DNA of 64,000 nt from Halovivax ruber XH-70 (GTDB lineage Archaea > Halobacteriota > Halobacteria > Halobacteriales > Natrialbaceae), in NCBI RefSeq assembly GCF_000328525.1, contig NC_019964.1:2232001-2296000 (forward strand), in the 5' to 3' direction. Of this stretch, positions 42,588 through 52,173 are shown piece by piece. The notes beneath the pieces were generated by a model. The model ran no database searches. It was given only the letters and a program-made list of their open reading frames with translations, and was not told where the DNA came from. The translations under genes were made by a program, and so were the position numbers. The number at the start of each line of letters is the position of its first letter. Position 1 is the first letter of the stretch.

Positions 42588-43316
42588 TCAGCCCCAACCG
42601 GTCGCCCGCACTCGACCGACATCCAGTCGTGCGTAGTGCCAGAGCGTCCCCGAGAGTCCGTCGGCGGCGATCCGGCGTCCGGAGGTTTCGACGAGTCGCT
42701 CCGGGCAGTAGCCGGTCGGATACTCGGCAGCGAGTCGCCGACTGAATGCCGTATCCTCGTTGGGAACGTCGGGGAAGCCACCGAGTGCGTCGAACGCCGC
42801 CCGGTGAACGAACGTGTTGAATCCCGGGAGGATGGGGTGGGTGAGTCGCGGGAAGAGTCGATTGATGGTCCCCTGCATCAATTTCGCCCGGACCGGGCCG
42901 GAGATCCGGCAGTACGAACTCGCCGCGGCGAGGCCAGTTCGATCGACGTACTCGAGCATCGTCGAGAGGTACGATCGGGCGAGAACCGTATCCGCGTCGA
43001 CGAACGCGAGCCACTCGCCAGTCGCCCGGCGGGCACCGGCGTTCCGTGCTGCCGCGATGCTCCGATCCGGTTCGGTCACGACGGCCGCCCCATGGTCTCG
43101 GGCGATCGAGACCGTCTCGTCCGTCGATTCGCCGTCGACGACGATGACCTCGTCGAACGACGCACCTGTAAGGTCCCGACAGGAGGACAGCGTCGCGGCT
43201 ATGTACGCCGCTTCGTTTCGGGCGGGGATCACCGCACTCACCGATCGGTCGGTGGGACTGGCCCAGGGCCGATGTCCGGGGTCGGACAGGCGATCGGGCT
43301 CGCGTCGGCCGACCAT
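42588..43316 (-). CDS. Family 2 glycosyltransferase
   Basis: 242 residues from ATG 43316. The GT-A fold is clear: SVSAVIPARNEAAYIAATL, EVIVVDGESTDETVSIA, IAAARNAGARRATGEW and the DxD motif FVDADTVL. The acceptor-side region (FNTFVHRAAFDALGGFPDV, NEDTAFSRRL) has the ED-type catalytic base. It probably adds a sugar from a nucleotide donor to a lipid or glycan; the target is not set by the context. Confidence 0.85.
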   Translation of the reverse strand: MVGRREPDRLSDPGHRPWASPTDRSVSAVIPARNEAAYIAATLSSCRDLTGASFDEVIVVDGESTDETVSIARDHGAAVVTEPDRSIAAARNAGARRATGEWLAFVDADTVLARSYLSTMLEYVDRTGLAAASSYCRISGPVRAKLMQGTINRLFPRLTHPILPGFNTFVHRAAFDALGGFPDVPNEDTAFSRRLAAEYPTGYCPERLVETSGRRIAADGLSGTLWHYARLDVGRVRATGWG

Positions 43317-43488
43317 CGTCACTCGAGAACACCGACCACGCTCGTAAACGATACCCCTGATCGGTCGCTCGGAGAGCGGTGACGAACGGGCGTTGGATCG
43401 ACCGATCCACGTGGGTACGCTGCGTCGGTGGACAGCACGCGCCGGATAGCACCCCCGACTCGATCGAAGTAAACTCCCTAATAGTGGT

Positions 43489-43500
43489 ATGGTATACCAT
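43489..43500 (+). promoter_or_regulatory. Perfect 12-bp palindrome before the Mqo-like gene
   Basis: ATGGTATACCAT is a perfect palindrome in the 270-base gap between the divergent glycosyltransferase and Mqo-like gene. It lies about 90 bases upstream of the latter's ATG. A repressor or activator site is possible. Confidence 0.3.
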
Positions 43501-43586
43501 CGCATTTCAGCCGATGTAGGAGTTATTTTGTGTATCGAGTCCAGTTTGTCGATGAGGACAACACACCGAGTCGGTTCGAGTCAACC

Positions 43587-44996
43587 ATGAAGGAATACGA
43601 CTTAGTCATCGTCGGCGGCGGGATTAGCGGGGCATCGCTGTTGTACACTGTCGCAGAGTTTACTGACGTCGAACGCGTCGCACTCGTCGAGAAAGAAGAC
43701 GAGATCGCGGCCATCAACTCCCATCACACGAACAACTCCCAGACGCTTCACTTCGGGGACATCGAGACCAACTACACCCTGGAGAAGGCCGAGTCCGTCA
43801 AGGAGGGGGCCGAGATGGTCGCCGGCTACCTCGAGTCGAACGATTCCGACCGCGAAATGCACTCGAAGCGCTCGAAGATGGTGCTCGCGGTCGGCGACGA
43901 GGAGGTCGACTCGCTCGAACGACGCTACCACGAAGAGGGATTCGGCGACCTCTTCCCGAAGCTGGAGGCGATCGACCGCGACGAGATCGCCGAGATCGAG
44001 CCGAAGGTCGTCGAGGGCCGCGACCCAGGGAAGGAGATGCTCGCGCTCCAGACGCCGGACGGCTACACGGTCGACTACGGCAAACTCGCGAAGTCGTTCG
44101 TCGACGAGGTCCGCGACGACGACGGCGTCGACGTCTTCACCGGCACGGAAGTCACGGAGATCACGGACGAGGACGACGGCTTCGTCATCGATACCGACGC
44201 CGGCCACTTCGAAGCCGACGCCACGGTCGTCGCTGCCGGGTCACACAGCCTGCAGATCGCCCAGGAGATGGGCTACGGCGAACACCTCTCCTTGCTCCCG
44301 GTCGCCGGCAGCTTCTTCACCGCCGACGAGGGCCTCCTCAACGGCAAGGTCTACACGCTGCAGATGAAGAAACTGCCGTTCGCCGCGGTCCACGGCGACG
44401 CCGAGGTCCACGATGGCGATCTCACCCGCTTCGGCCCGACGGCGAAAGTCGTCCCCGCACTCGAACGCGGGCGGCTCTCGACAGTCCCCGACTTCTTCGA
44501 CGTCTTCGGGCTCAGCCCGAGTTCCTTCCTCAGCTACACGAACATCCTCGCAGACCGCATCCTCTTTCCCTACGTCGTGAAAAACCTGCTGTACGACCTG
44601 CCGGCCGTCGGCCCGCGCGCCTTCCTCCCGCACGTCAAGAAGGTCGTCCCGACGGTCGAACTCGACGACATCGAGCGGGCGAAGGGCTACGGCGGCGTCC
44701 GCCCGCAGATCGTCAATACGCGCACGAAGTCCCTCGACATGGGTGAGGCGACGATCACCGGCGACGATATCGTCTTCAACGTCACGCCCTCGCCCGGCGC
44801 CTCGACCTGTCTGAAAAACGCCCGGCGCGACACGAAACAGGTACTCGAGTTCCTCGGCGAGGAGTACGACTTCGACGTCGACGCCTTCGAGGACGCGACG
44901 ATCGGCAACTTCCCGCACGAGCGCGACGAGGACGAAACGGTCGAGGAGGCCACGGCGACGGACGACGCCGAGCCGATCGCCGCCGACGACGACTGA
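43587..44996 (+). CDS. mqo: FAD-dependent malate:quinone oxidoreductase-like protein
   Basis: 469 residues from ATG 43587. The dinucleotide-binding motif YDLVIVGGGISGASLLY starts at residue 4 and VALVEKEDEIAAINSHHTNNS follows, as in Mqo/L-2-hydroxyglutarate oxidase relatives. ATVVAAGSHSLQIAQEMG is the second FAD contact. Other Mqo-like stretches include VPALERGRLSTVPDFFDVFGL and the C-terminal LNARRDT-like helix. It probably oxidises malate (or a related 2-hydroxy acid) and passes electrons to menaquinone. The C-terminus is acidic and extended. Confidence 0.85.
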   Translation: MKEYDLVIVGGGISGASLLYTVAEFTDVERVALVEKEDEIAAINSHHTNNSQTLHFGDIETNYTLEKAESVKEGAEMVAGYLESNDSDREMHSKRSKMVLAVGDEEVDSLERRYHEEGFGDLFPKLEAIDRDEIAEIEPKVVEGRDPGKEMLALQTPDGYTVDYGKLAKSFVDEVRDDDGVDVFTGTEVTEITDEDDGFVIDTDAGHFEADATVVAAGSHSLQIAQEMGYGEHLSLLPVAGSFFTADEGLLNGKVYTLQMKKLPFAAVHGDAEVHDGDLTRFGPTAKVVPALERGRLSTVPDFFDVFGLSPSSFLSYTNILADRILFPYVVKNLLYDLPAVGPRAFLPHVKKVVPTVELDDIERAKGYGGVRPQIVNTRTKSLDMGEATITGDDIVFNVTPSPGASTCLKNARRDTKQVLEFLGEEYDFDVDAFEDATIGNFPHERDEDETVEEATATDDAEPIAADDD

Positions 44997-45072
44997 CGGG
45001 ACAGCCGATCGATCCGACACCGATTCTGCCGCGACCCGGCGCCTTTTCCACGTGAACGCCCACGTTCTTCCC

Positions 45073-45705
45073 ATGAGCGACACTGTCGACCAGCTCACCG
45101 TCTACTCCGATCACGTCTGTCCGTTCTGCTACCTCGGACGGCGCTCGCTCGAAACGTACGAAGAGACCCGCGACGACCCGCTCTGCATCGAGTGGCACCC
45201 GTTCGATCTGCGTAGCGGGAAGCGCGGCCCCGACGGCGAAATCGACCACACCGTCGACGACGGCAAGGACGAGGACTACTACGAACAGGCACGCCAGAAC
45301 GTCGAACGCCTTCAGGACGAGTACGGCGTCGACGACATGCTGAACCTGGACGAGGTGCCCGAGACCGACTCGCTCCCCGCGCAGATCGCCTCGTACTACG
45401 TCGACGACACCCACCCGGACGCGTGGCGGGCATTCGACGACGCGATTCTCGAGGCCCTGTGGATCGACGGCCGCGACATCGGCTCCCCCGACGTGCTCGC
45501 AGACGTCGCCGCGTCCGTCGGACTCGACGGCGACGAGATCCGCGAGGTGGCAGCCGACGAGACCCGACGAGACGAACTCGAAGCCCTGTTCGCCGACGCC
45601 CGCCGTCGGGGTGTCACGGGCGTCCCGACGTTCACCACCGACGAACACGCGGCCCGCGGTGCCGTCCCGCCGGCCCAGCTCGAACGCCTCGTCGAGGGTG
45701 TCTGA
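45073..45705 (+). CDS. DsbA/FrnE-type thioredoxin-fold oxidoreductase
   Basis: 210 residues from ATG 45073. The active site is CPFC in YSDHVCPFCYLGRRSLE. The all-helical insertion (DDMLNLDEVPETDSLPAQI) and the cis-Pro segment GVTGVPTFTTDEH are typical of the DsbA-like/2-hydroxychromene isomerase group. No signal peptide, so it would act in the cytoplasm, like FrnE. Roles in thiol-disulfide exchange or stress are plausible. Confidence 0.85.
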   Translation: MSDTVDQLTVYSDHVCPFCYLGRRSLETYEETRDDPLCIEWHPFDLRSGKRGPDGEIDHTVDDGKDEDYYEQARQNVERLQDEYGVDDMLNLDEVPETDSLPAQIASYYVDDTHPDAWRAFDDAILEALWIDGRDIGSPDVLADVAASVGLDGDEIREVAADETRRDELEALFADARRRGVTGVPTFTTDEHAARGAVPPAQLERLVEGV

Positions 45706-45772
45706 GTCGACACGACCGACGGACGAATCAGCTCCCAACGACGGTTCCCACGTCCTCGCACCCGACCGGGCG

Positions 45773-45777
45773 TTTAT
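45773..45777 (+). promoter_or_regulatory. TATA-like element of the UspA gene
   Basis: TTTAT 26-30 bases before the ATG at 45803, in GC-rich surroundings, indicates a leaderless transcript. Confidence 0.4.
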
Positions 45778-45802
45778 CCCAGATGAACACGAATAATCAC
45801 CT

Positions 45803-46237
45803 ATGGCACACCACGTCCTGGTTCCGTACGACGATTCCGAGCGATCGACCGACGCGCTCGAGTTCGCGATCGAGGAACATCCCGAGGCGACGATCACGGC
45901 CGTTCACGTGATCGATCCAAGCGACTTCTACGCGGCAACCGGCATGGAAGGCGGCGCAATGGCCAACTACGACGCCATCATGGAACACCAGAACGAACGG
46001 GCCGAGAACCTGCTCGAAGACGCCCGCGAGATCGCGAGCGACGCCGGCGCCGAGATCGAGACCGATCACGTCGTCGGGAGCGTCTCGCGTTCGATCCTGG
46101 AGTACGTCGACGAGCACGACATCGACCACGTCGTCCTCGGCAGTCACGGCCGCACCGGGGCCCGACGCATCCTGCTCGGCAGCGTCGCCGAGACGATCAC
46201 CCGTCGCTCACCGGTCCCCGTCACCATCGTCCGGTGA
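45803..46237 (+). CDS. Universal stress protein, UspA family
   Basis: 144 residues with the ATP-binding Usp signature GSHGRTGARRILLGSVAETI near the end (G-2x-G-9x-G-S/T) and the N-terminal HHVLVPYDDSERS strand. Usp proteins bind ATP or other ligands and respond to stress. A TATA-like element lies 26-30 bases upstream. It is convergent with thrS. Confidence 0.9.
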   Translation: MAHHVLVPYDDSERSTDALEFAIEEHPEATITAVHVIDPSDFYAATGMEGGAMANYDAIMEHQNERAENLLEDAREIASDAGAEIETDHVVGSVSRSILEYVDEHDIDHVVLGSHGRTGARRILLGSVAETITRRSPVPVTIVR

Positions 46238-46371
46238 CGGACCGGCTATTTTGCGAAGCGAATCGACGGTAGTACCGTCGCACGGCGACACAACCGCCCC
46301 ATTCATCGCTACATGCACACACCGACACAATCGTACCGACAGAAGTAGTCGAGTACCAGGCGACGCGGCGC

Positions 46372-48315
46372 TTACTGGAGGAAGTCGGGATCCGTCCGTT
46401 TTTCGGCGCGTTCGGCTGCGACGTGGTCGTGGAACGTCTCGAGATCGACCCCCTCTCGCTGGTCCTCGTAGCGGTCGCGCACCGAGATCGTGCCGTCGGC
46501 CTCCTCGTCGTCGCCGACGATGAGCTGGTAGGGGACGCGGTCGTCGTGGGCGGCACGGATCTTTCGGCCGAGCGTGGCGTCGCTCTCGTCGACCTCGACG
46601 CGGAAGTCGTCGAACTCGTCGGCGACCTCGTGAGCGTACGCGAGGTTGTCGTCCGAGATCGGCAGGACGCGAAGCTGTTCGGGCGCGAGCCAGAGCGGGA
46701 AGTTACCCTCGTAGTGCTCGATGAGCACCATGAAGAAGCGCTCGTAGCTGCCGTAGATGCCACGGTGGATCATCACCGGGCGGTGGGCCTCGTTGTCCTC
46801 GCCGACGTAGGACAGATCGAAGCGCTCGGGCATGTTGAAGTCGAGCTGAACCGTGGGGCCGTCCCAGCTGCGGCCGATGGCGTCCTCGAAGCCGAAGTCG
46901 ATCTTCGGCCCGTAGAAGGCGCCGTCACCGTGTTCGACCTCGTAGTCCATCTTCGACTCCTCCAGGACGGATTCGAGGATCGACTCGGCGCGCTCCCAGA
47001 TTTCGTCGCTGCCGACGCTCTTCTCGGGCCGCGTCGCGAGGGCAACCTCGTACTCTAGGTCGAACGTCTCGAGGACGGTGAAGATCATCTCGATGATCTG
47101 CTCGACCTCGGCCTCGATCTGGTCGGGCCGGACGAACAGGTGGCCGTCGTCGATCGTGAACGCCCACACGCGCGAGAGCCCGGAGAGTTCGCCGCGCTGT
47201 TCCTTGCGGTAGACCTTCCCGTCCTCCGCGTAGCGGATCGGCAGGTCGCGGTAACTCCAGGACTGATCCTGGAAGATGGCGGCGTGGCCCGGACAGTTCA
47301 TCGGCTTCAAGCCGAACTCGTCGTCGCCAACGTCGAAGACGAACATGTCGTCTTTGTAGTTCTCGTAGTGGCCCGAGCGGTGCCAGAGGTCGGTCTTGAA
47401 GACGTGGGGCGTCTCGACGTAGTCGTAGCCCGCATCCCGGTTCAGTTCACCGACGAACGACGAGAGTTCCTGCAGGACCGTCTTTCCCGGCGGGTGATAC
47501 AGCGGGAGGCCGGGACCCGTGACGTCCTGAATCGAGAAGAGGTTCATCTCGTTACCGATCTTGCGGTGATCGCGTTCTCTGGCTTCCTCCCGCCGCTCCA
47601 GGAACTCCTCGAGATCGCTCTCACTCTCGAAGGCCGTCCCGTAGATCCGGGTCTGCATCGGGTTGGTCTCGTCCCCACGCCAGTAGGCACCCGCGATCTC
47701 GAGCAGTTCGACGGCACCGATCTCGCCGGTCGAGTCGACGTGCGGGCCGGCACAGAGGTCCTCCCACTCACCCTGGGTGTAGAAAGTGACCGTCTCACCT
47801 TCCTCGGCCAATTCCTCCAGAAGTTCGAGTTTGTACGGTTCGTCGGCGAGGCGGTCCTCGGCCTCGGCGATCGAGACCTCCTCGCGTTCGATATCGAGGT
47901 CTTCGTCGACGATCGATTCCATCTCCGACTCGAGGGCTGGAAGGTCGTCCTCGTCGACGTCGAGTTGATCGAAGTCGTAGTAGAAGCCCTCGTCGGTGGG
48001 CGGCCCGATCGCCAACTGAACGTCGTCACCGAACTGACGCTCGACGGCCTGGGCGAGCGTGTGCGCCGCCGAGTGGCGCATCACGTCCAGGTACTCGTCG
48101 GACTGATCGGTGACGATCTCTAAGTTCACCCCGTCGTAGACGGGTGCTTCTTTGGCGACGAGCTCGCCGTCGAGTTTGCCCGCGACCGTGTCACTCCCGA
48201 GGCCGGGGCCGATCTCGTAGGCGCAGTCCTCGACGGTCGCGTCCGCGTCGACGTCGAGTTCGGACCCGTCCGGCAATACGACCGCTATTCCGTGCTGTGA
48301 ATCTGGTTCTGACAT
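46372..48315 (-). CDS. thrS: Threonyl-tRNA synthetase, bacterial-type domain layout
   Basis: 647 residues. The N-terminal TGS domain (residues about 1-68) precedes the N2 editing domain with [14 protein letters not shown] and [15 protein letters not shown]; the aminoacylation core holds [23 protein letters not shown], the class II motif 2 ([21 protein letters not shown]) and motif 3 ([19 protein letters not shown]). This is the bacterial/eukaryotic editing arrangement, not the archaeal-specific D-aminoacyl-deacylase-like N-terminus. The 309 bases before it hold a TATA-like element and a 52-base hairpin. Confidence 0.95.
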   Translation of the reverse strand: MSEPDSQHGIAVVLPDGSELDVDADATVEDCAYEIGPGLGSDTVAGKLDGELVAKEAPVYDGVNLEIVTDQSDEYLDVMRHSAAHTLAQAVERQFGDDVQLAIGPPTDEGFYYDFDQLDVDEDDLPALESEMESIVDEDLDIEREEVSIAEAEDRLADEPYKLELLEELAEEGETVTFYTQGEWEDLCAGPHVDSTGEIGAVELLEIAGAYWRGDETNPMQTRIYGTAFESESDLEEFLERREEARERDHRKIGNEMNLFSIQDVTGPGLPLYHPPGKTVLQELSSFVGELNRDAGYDYVETPHVFKTDLWHRSGHYENYKDDMFVFDVGDDEFGLKPMNCPGHAAIFQDQSWSYRDLPIRYAEDGKVYRKEQRGELSGLSRVWAFTIDDGHLFVRPDQIEAEVEQIIEMIFTVLETFDLEYEVALATRPEKSVGSDEIWERAESILESVLEESKMDYEVEHGDGAFYGPKIDFGFEDAIGRSWDGPTVQLDFNMPERFDLSYVGEDNEAHRPVMIHRGIYGSYERFFMVLIEHYEGNFPLWLAPEQLRVLPISDDNLAYAHEVADEFDDFRVEVDESDATLGRKIRAAHDDRVPYQLIVGDDEEADGTISVRDRYEDQREGVDLETFHDHVAAERAEKRTDPDFLQ

Positions 48316-48624
48316 GACTGTGATAGCGCGTGGTACTTCTCGGAGAAGCCCGATCCGGCGTCCGCGAACGCCGCCCGCTGGTCGACCGATTTCGACACAG
48401 CGACCGGTAGGTGTGGGTTAGAAGCGGGCGGAACGCCCTGTAAAGCGGACACCTACCATCGTGACTACGCGTAGCCCGGACCACAATAAAAACGTTTTGA
48501 TGGTCGAGCCCCCGGCAGTCGGCGGGAACCGGCACGTGCCGGGTCCGCCCGGCGAGGACCGACGACGATCGGTCCAGTTTCGACCCTGGGAAGTCGCCGG
48601 ACCCTGGCTCACCCGGCCGCGGAC
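48316..48624 (-). promoter_or_regulatory. Long upstream region of thrS
   Basis: 309 bases between the pyrE stop and the thrS ATG, without a gene. A TATA-like TTTTTATTG (minus strand, 48484-48492) would start a transcript near 48457 and give a leader of about 140 bases. That is long for a haloarchaeal gene. A stable hairpin lies at the start of that leader. Confidence 0.45.
48406..48457 (-). promoter_or_regulatory. Nested hairpin in the predicted thrS leader
   Basis: Outer stem GGTAGGTGT/ACACCTACC is nine perfect pairs (48449-48457 with 48406-48414). The inner stem GGGCG-TTC-CGCCC is five pairs (48426-48430 with 48434-48438). The two-tier structure lies at the predicted mRNA 5' end, about 90 bases before the thrS ATG. 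It may be a regulatory leader or the terminator of pyrE. Confidence 0.45.
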
Positions 48625-49158
48625 TCACTCCCGATCGGCGTCGGCGAGCAGTTCGCTCGCGGTCACCAGCGCATCCATCTCGACGCCCGCGTCCGCGACC
48701 GTCTCGCGGCCGCCCTCCTCGCGATCGACGACGACCAGCGCGCGCTCGACCGTCGCACCCGCGTCCCTGAGCGCCTCGACGGCCTCGACCAGACTCGTCC
48801 CGGTCGTCACGATGTCCTCGATCACGACGACCGACTCGCCCTCGTCGAGCCGGCCCTCGACGAGATTCGCCGTGCCGTAGTCCTTGCGCTGCTTGCGTGC
48901 GATAACGTACGGGACGCCTGCAGCGACGCTCGTCGCCGCCGCGAGCGGGACGCCCCCCAGCGCCACGCCGCCGAGTTTGTCGTCCGCGCCCAGGCGCTCG
49001 GCGAACGCGTCGGCGATCGCCGAGAGACAGGTCGGATCCGTCTCGAAGAGGTACTTGTCGACGTAGTACTCGCTGGTCCCCCCGTGGGAAAGTTCGAACT
49101 CGCCGAACTGTACGGCATCCGCGGCACGGAGCGCGTCGATGAGTGTCTGGTTGGTCAT
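48625..49158 (-). CDS. pyrE: Orotate phosphoribosyltransferase
   Basis: 177 residues. The PRPP-binding motif is [19 protein letters not shown]. The [14 protein letters not shown] and [14 protein letters not shown] loops contact orotate and phosphate. It makes orotidine 5'-monophosphate in pyrimidine synthesis. The start ATG at 49158 is firm. pyrE is a common genetic marker in haloarchaea. Confidence 0.93.
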   Translation of the reverse strand: MTNQTLIDALRAADAVQFGEFELSHGGTSEYYVDKYLFETDPTCLSAIADAFAERLGADDKLGGVALGGVPLAAATSVAAGVPYVIARKQRKDYGTANLVEGRLDEGESVVVIEDIVTTGTSLVEAVEALRDAGATVERALVVVDREEGGRETVADAGVEMDALVTASELLADADRE

Positions 49159-49237
49159 ACCCGACGTGTACGAGGCGACCGAGATAAGCGGTTTGAAAGC
49201 AGATTCCTCGGTTCCGACAGCCCCATTGGCCCCACGT

Positions 49238-49783
49238 CTACCACGGTTCGTCCTTGAACCCGAACCAGTAGGCCAGGACGTTCGTCCCGACGTGGAGGAT
49301 CGGCGTCAGCACGAGAATCACCGCCAGGACGCCGAGGGTGTACTCGTCGCGGAACCATCCCGGCGCGACGACGTACGCGAACACGAGCGCCAGGACGACG
49401 AAGTCGAGCTGGTCGACCACCGGAAACGGCGCGCCGCGGCGCCGGCCGGTCCGGCGTTTGAGGAACGACGCGGCGATGTCGCCACACATCGCCCCCAGCG
49501 GCAGGGCGATCGCCACCGCGAGCGGGAACGTCGGCAACCCGATCCCGATCGCCGAGCCAACTTCGCCCGCGATCGCGTTCAGAACGAACGCGAGCACGGC
49601 CCCCACGGCCGTCCCGACAGCGGTTCCGCGCCAGCTCTTACCGTCACCGAGCAGTCGCGACCCGCCAAGCGTCCGGCCGCCGTCGATCGGCCGCCCGCCG
49701 CCGGCCAGCACCGCCGCGTTGTTCGGAACGTACGCGGGCAACATCAGCCAGAACGCGACGACGATCGTCGAGAGTACTCCCAT
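49238..49783 (-). CDS. carS: CDP-archaeol synthase (CDP-2,3-bis-O-geranylgeranyl-sn-glycerol synthase)
   Basis: 181 residues from ATG 49783, with about five membrane spans. Typical CarS motifs are [17 protein letters not shown], a conserved Lys/Arg segment ([16 protein letters not shown]), [17 protein letters not shown] and [13 protein letters not shown]. It transfers CTP to the unsaturated archaetidic precursor to give CDP-archaeol, the branching point of ether-lipid synthesis. The stop is 79 bases upstream of pyrE on the same strand. Confidence 0.9.
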   Translation of the reverse strand: MGVLSTIVVAFWLMLPAYVPNNAAVLAGGGRPIDGGRTLGGSRLLGDGKSWRGTAVGTAVGAVLAFVLNAIAGEVGSAIGIGLPTFPLAVAIALPLGAMCGDIAASFLKRRTGRRRGAPFPVVDQLDFVVLALVFAYVVAPGWFRDEYTLGVLAVILVLTPILHVGTNVLAYWFGFKDEPW

Positions 49784-50009
49784 TCTCGATCGGTGGAACG
49801 AACTCACCCCTCTTAATCGCACTCACTTTCGGTCGTCACCCTGACACGGCCTCCAATCGCCCGACTACACGTGGACCAGCGTCGACCACCACGTCACCAC
49901 ACTCACCGCATCTGCCAGCGCTGCGTTCCCCGCCTATCAGTACCACGATGGTGGGGACGACCAGCGCGAATCATCAACGCACATATATCCCGCCTCGAAA
50001 TGATCGCGT

Positions 50010-50849
50010 ATGCTTCCCCCGATCGCGAGTCGTTTCGTCGCCGGTGAATCACCGGCCGACGCGCTCGAGCACGCTCGTGAGGTGAACGAGCGTGGCGTCT
50101 CAGTGATCCTGAATCGGCTCGGCGAACACTACGACGAACGCGGACCCGCCGAGGACGACGCCGCGGCCTACCGCGATCTCGTCGAAGAACTCGCGAACAC
50201 CGACGTCGACGCCTGCATCTCGATCAAGCCGTCCCAGCTGGGACTCGACGTCGGCGACGACACCTTCCGCGAGCTCGTCACCGACCTCGTCGACCACGCC
50301 GCCGACCGCGACGTCTTCGTCTGGATCGACATGGAAGACCACCCGACGACCGACGTCACGCTCGACGTCTTCTGCGACCTCGCCCGGAAACACGACGGCG
50401 GCGTCGGTGTCTGCGTGCAGGCGAACCTCGAACGTACCCGAGCGGACGTCGAACGACTCGCCGACGTCCCCGGCAAGGTCCGCTTCGTGAAAGGCGCCTA
50501 CGACGAACCCGCCTCGATTGCGTACAAAGACAAAGCCCGCGTCGACGAGGCCTACCGAGAACTCCTCGAATACGCCTTCGAGCACTTCGACGGCGGCATC
50601 GCCGTCGGCAGCCACGATCCCGAGATGATCGACCTGGCGAAACGGCTCCACGACGAACACGGCACGGACTTCGAGATCCAGATGCTCATGGGCGTTCGAA
50701 CCGACGCCCAGTTCGATCTCGCCGCCGAGGGCTACGACGTCTGGCAGTACGCCCCCTACGGCGGCAAGTGGCTCTCGTACTTCTGGCGGCGCGTCCGCGA
50801 ACGGAAGGAGAACCTGCTGTTCGCTCTCAGGGCCGTCGTCGGCCGGTAA
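50010..50849 (+). CDS. putA: Proline dehydrogenase
   Basis: 279 residues of the PutA PRODH barrel: SVILNRLGEHYDERG, ISIKPSQLGLD, VWIDMEDHPTTD and GVCVQANLERTRADVERL. RFVKGAYDEPASIAYKDK contributes the FAD and substrate contacts, and AVGSHDPEMIDLAKR, LMGVRTDAQ and YAPYGGKWLSYFWRRVRE complete the proline-binding Arg pair. Monofunctional; no P5C dehydrogenase domain. ATATAT about 25 bases before the ATG supports a leaderless start. It likely pairs with PutP encoded 28 kb away. Confidence 0.92.
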   Translation: MLPPIASRFVAGESPADALEHAREVNERGVSVILNRLGEHYDERGPAEDDAAAYRDLVEELANTDVDACISIKPSQLGLDVGDDTFRELVTDLVDHAADRDVFVWIDMEDHPTTDVTLDVFCDLARKHDGGVGVCVQANLERTRADVERLADVPGKVRFVKGAYDEPASIAYKDKARVDEAYRELLEYAFEHFDGGIAVGSHDPEMIDLAKRLHDEHGTDFEIQMLMGVRTDAQFDLAAEGYDVWQYAPYGGKWLSYFWRRVRERKENLLFALRAVVGR

Positions 50850-50966
50850 CCCACCGATCGCAATTTTGGGTGCCAGCGTGCCATCACCTGACACACCTCC
50901 GTTCAGTACACGCCTCACCCGGAACAAATGAACACGCTCATAGGGGCCGGGTGAGTGATTCCGAGC

Positions 50967-51653
50967 ATGACCTCGTGGAAACGGGACTTCGCAAGCGGCC
51001 TCGTGGTCCTCGGCCCGATCCTCGTCACTCTCTTCGTTCTCTACTGGCTCTACGGCTACGTCGCCGCACTGGCGCCAGGGTTCATCCTGCCGGACGACTT
51101 CATCGTCGAATTCCTCGGCAACGGCGAGGCTGCCCAGCAACTGGCCGGGCTCATCCGGGTCCTGATCACGATGACGGTCCTCGTCATTCTCGTCTTCGCC
51201 ATCGGCTACCTGATGCGAACCACCGTCGGCGACCTCTTCGAACGCCTCATCGACAACCTCGCCAACCGCCTCCCCGGCCTCCGCGTCGTCTACAACGCCT
51301 CGAAGATGGCCGCACAGACCGCCGTCGGCGAACAGGAGACGCTTCAGGAACCGGTCAAACTCGAAGTCTGGGACGACCTCCGAATGACGGCGTTCCGCAC
51401 GGGAAAAACCGCCGAAGACGGCCGACAGCTCGTCTTCATCCCGACCTCGCCGAACATCACCAGCGGCTTCGTCGTGGAAGTGGAACCGGACAACGTCGAG
51501 GAACTCGACGAAAACGTCGAAGAAGCCCTCACTCGGGTTCTGAGCGCCGGCTTCGGCGATAGCGATCGTGACGGCCCCATGGGCGGCGGCATCCCGATCG
51601 ACGTCATCGACGAAGGCACGACCACGACGGAGACGAAAACAGACGACGACTAA
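50967..51653 (+). CDS. DUF502-family membrane protein
   Basis: 228 residues from ATG 50967. Two membrane helices (LVVLGPILVTLFVLYWLYGY and LITMTVLVILVFAIGYLMR) precede a soluble C-terminal domain (RLPGLRVVYNASKMAAQTAV, LRMTAFRTG, LVFIPTSPNITSGFVVEV) and an acidic tail. This matches DUF502, linked in other organisms to membrane lipids or cellular integrity without a firm role. A GC-rich hairpin plus T run lies about 110 bases after its stop. Confidence 0.85.
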   Translation: MTSWKRDFASGLVVLGPILVTLFVLYWLYGYVAALAPGFILPDDFIVEFLGNGEAAQQLAGLIRVLITMTVLVILVFAIGYLMRTTVGDLFERLIDNLANRLPGLRVVYNASKMAAQTAVGEQETLQEPVKLEVWDDLRMTAFRTGKTAEDGRQLVFIPTSPNITSGFVVEVEPDNVEELDENVEEALTRVLSAGFGDSDRDGPMGGGIPIDVIDEGTTTTETKTDDD

Positions 51654-51712
51654 CACCGAACTTTTACACTGCGTTTGTGTCTCGCTGGGTGCGCTAGCGC
51701 GCACCACAGCGA

Positions 51713-52117
51713 GTCGACACTCGGTAAAACTTCGATGAAAAGCACTCCTCCCTCCCCGACAGCCGCGCACAGCGCGGCTTTTGGGTCAGTCGTCGGCCCG
51801 CTCACAGCCTCCGGCTGCTCGCGGTGAACGCATGTGAGTCCGCCAGCCTTTCCCCGGGTCGTGACAACGGCGCTTCGCGCCGCGTCACTCCCGGCCGGCA
51901 GTCTTCATCCAATTCCCCCTTCAAACAAGAAGTTGGCCGTGAGCCCGGTTGCCGCAATACGGCGGCCGGGCGAACCGGGGAAGGGCAGGCATCTCTATCG
52001 AATTATTCCGCGAGTGAGGCACCGCCGAGCGAGCGGGCCGACGACTGATGTGGAGGGCGCTACGCGCCCGGAACGGAGGGAGGAGTGCTTTTCATCGAAG
52101 TTTTTCCGAGCGTCGGC
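51713..52117. repeat. Long nested inverted repeat (MITE-like or bidirectional terminator)
   Basis: Arms at 51713-51755 and 52075-52117 pair over 43 bases with three mismatches; the inner 30 (51726-51755 with 52075-52104) are perfect. A second perfect pair of 18 bases lies inside (51786-51803 with 52031-52048). About 320 bases separate the outer arms. The layout resembles a miniature inverted-repeat element without an encoded transposase, or a processed double hairpin between convergent transcripts. No target-site duplication is evident. Confidence 0.6.
51761..51782 (+). terminator. Hairpin and T run after the DUF502 gene
   Basis: AGCCGCG (51761-51767) pairs with CGCGGCT (51773-51779) around a five-base loop, followed by TTT. 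It is inside the long inverted repeat and on the proper side of the DUF502 gene for terminating it. Confidence 0.5.
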
Positions 52118-52173
52118 GGACCGTGCGCCAGCAGCGCTGGCGTCGGTCCGCCAGAGCGCAGCGAAAAAGTTCG

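Larger units (their letters stand above)
51654..52173 (+). other. Gene-free region between convergent genes, holds a long inverted repeat
   Basis: 520 bases between the stops of the DUF502 gene and ilvE. It is filled by hairpins and the large inverted repeat at 51713-52117. Short open frames here overlap the repeat and are probably shadows. No transposase is present. Confidence 0.55.

Noticed and set aside
49787-50009. Search for a tRNA or other RNA gene upstream of proline dehydrogenase
   Set aside because: No cloverleaf or T-loop consensus; the segment only offers an ATATAT promoter element.
50100-51770. 556-codon minus-strand frame opposite proline dehydrogenase and DUF502
   Set aside because: Val/Asp/Gly-rich antisense pattern typical of GC-rich genes; both plus-strand genes are well supported.
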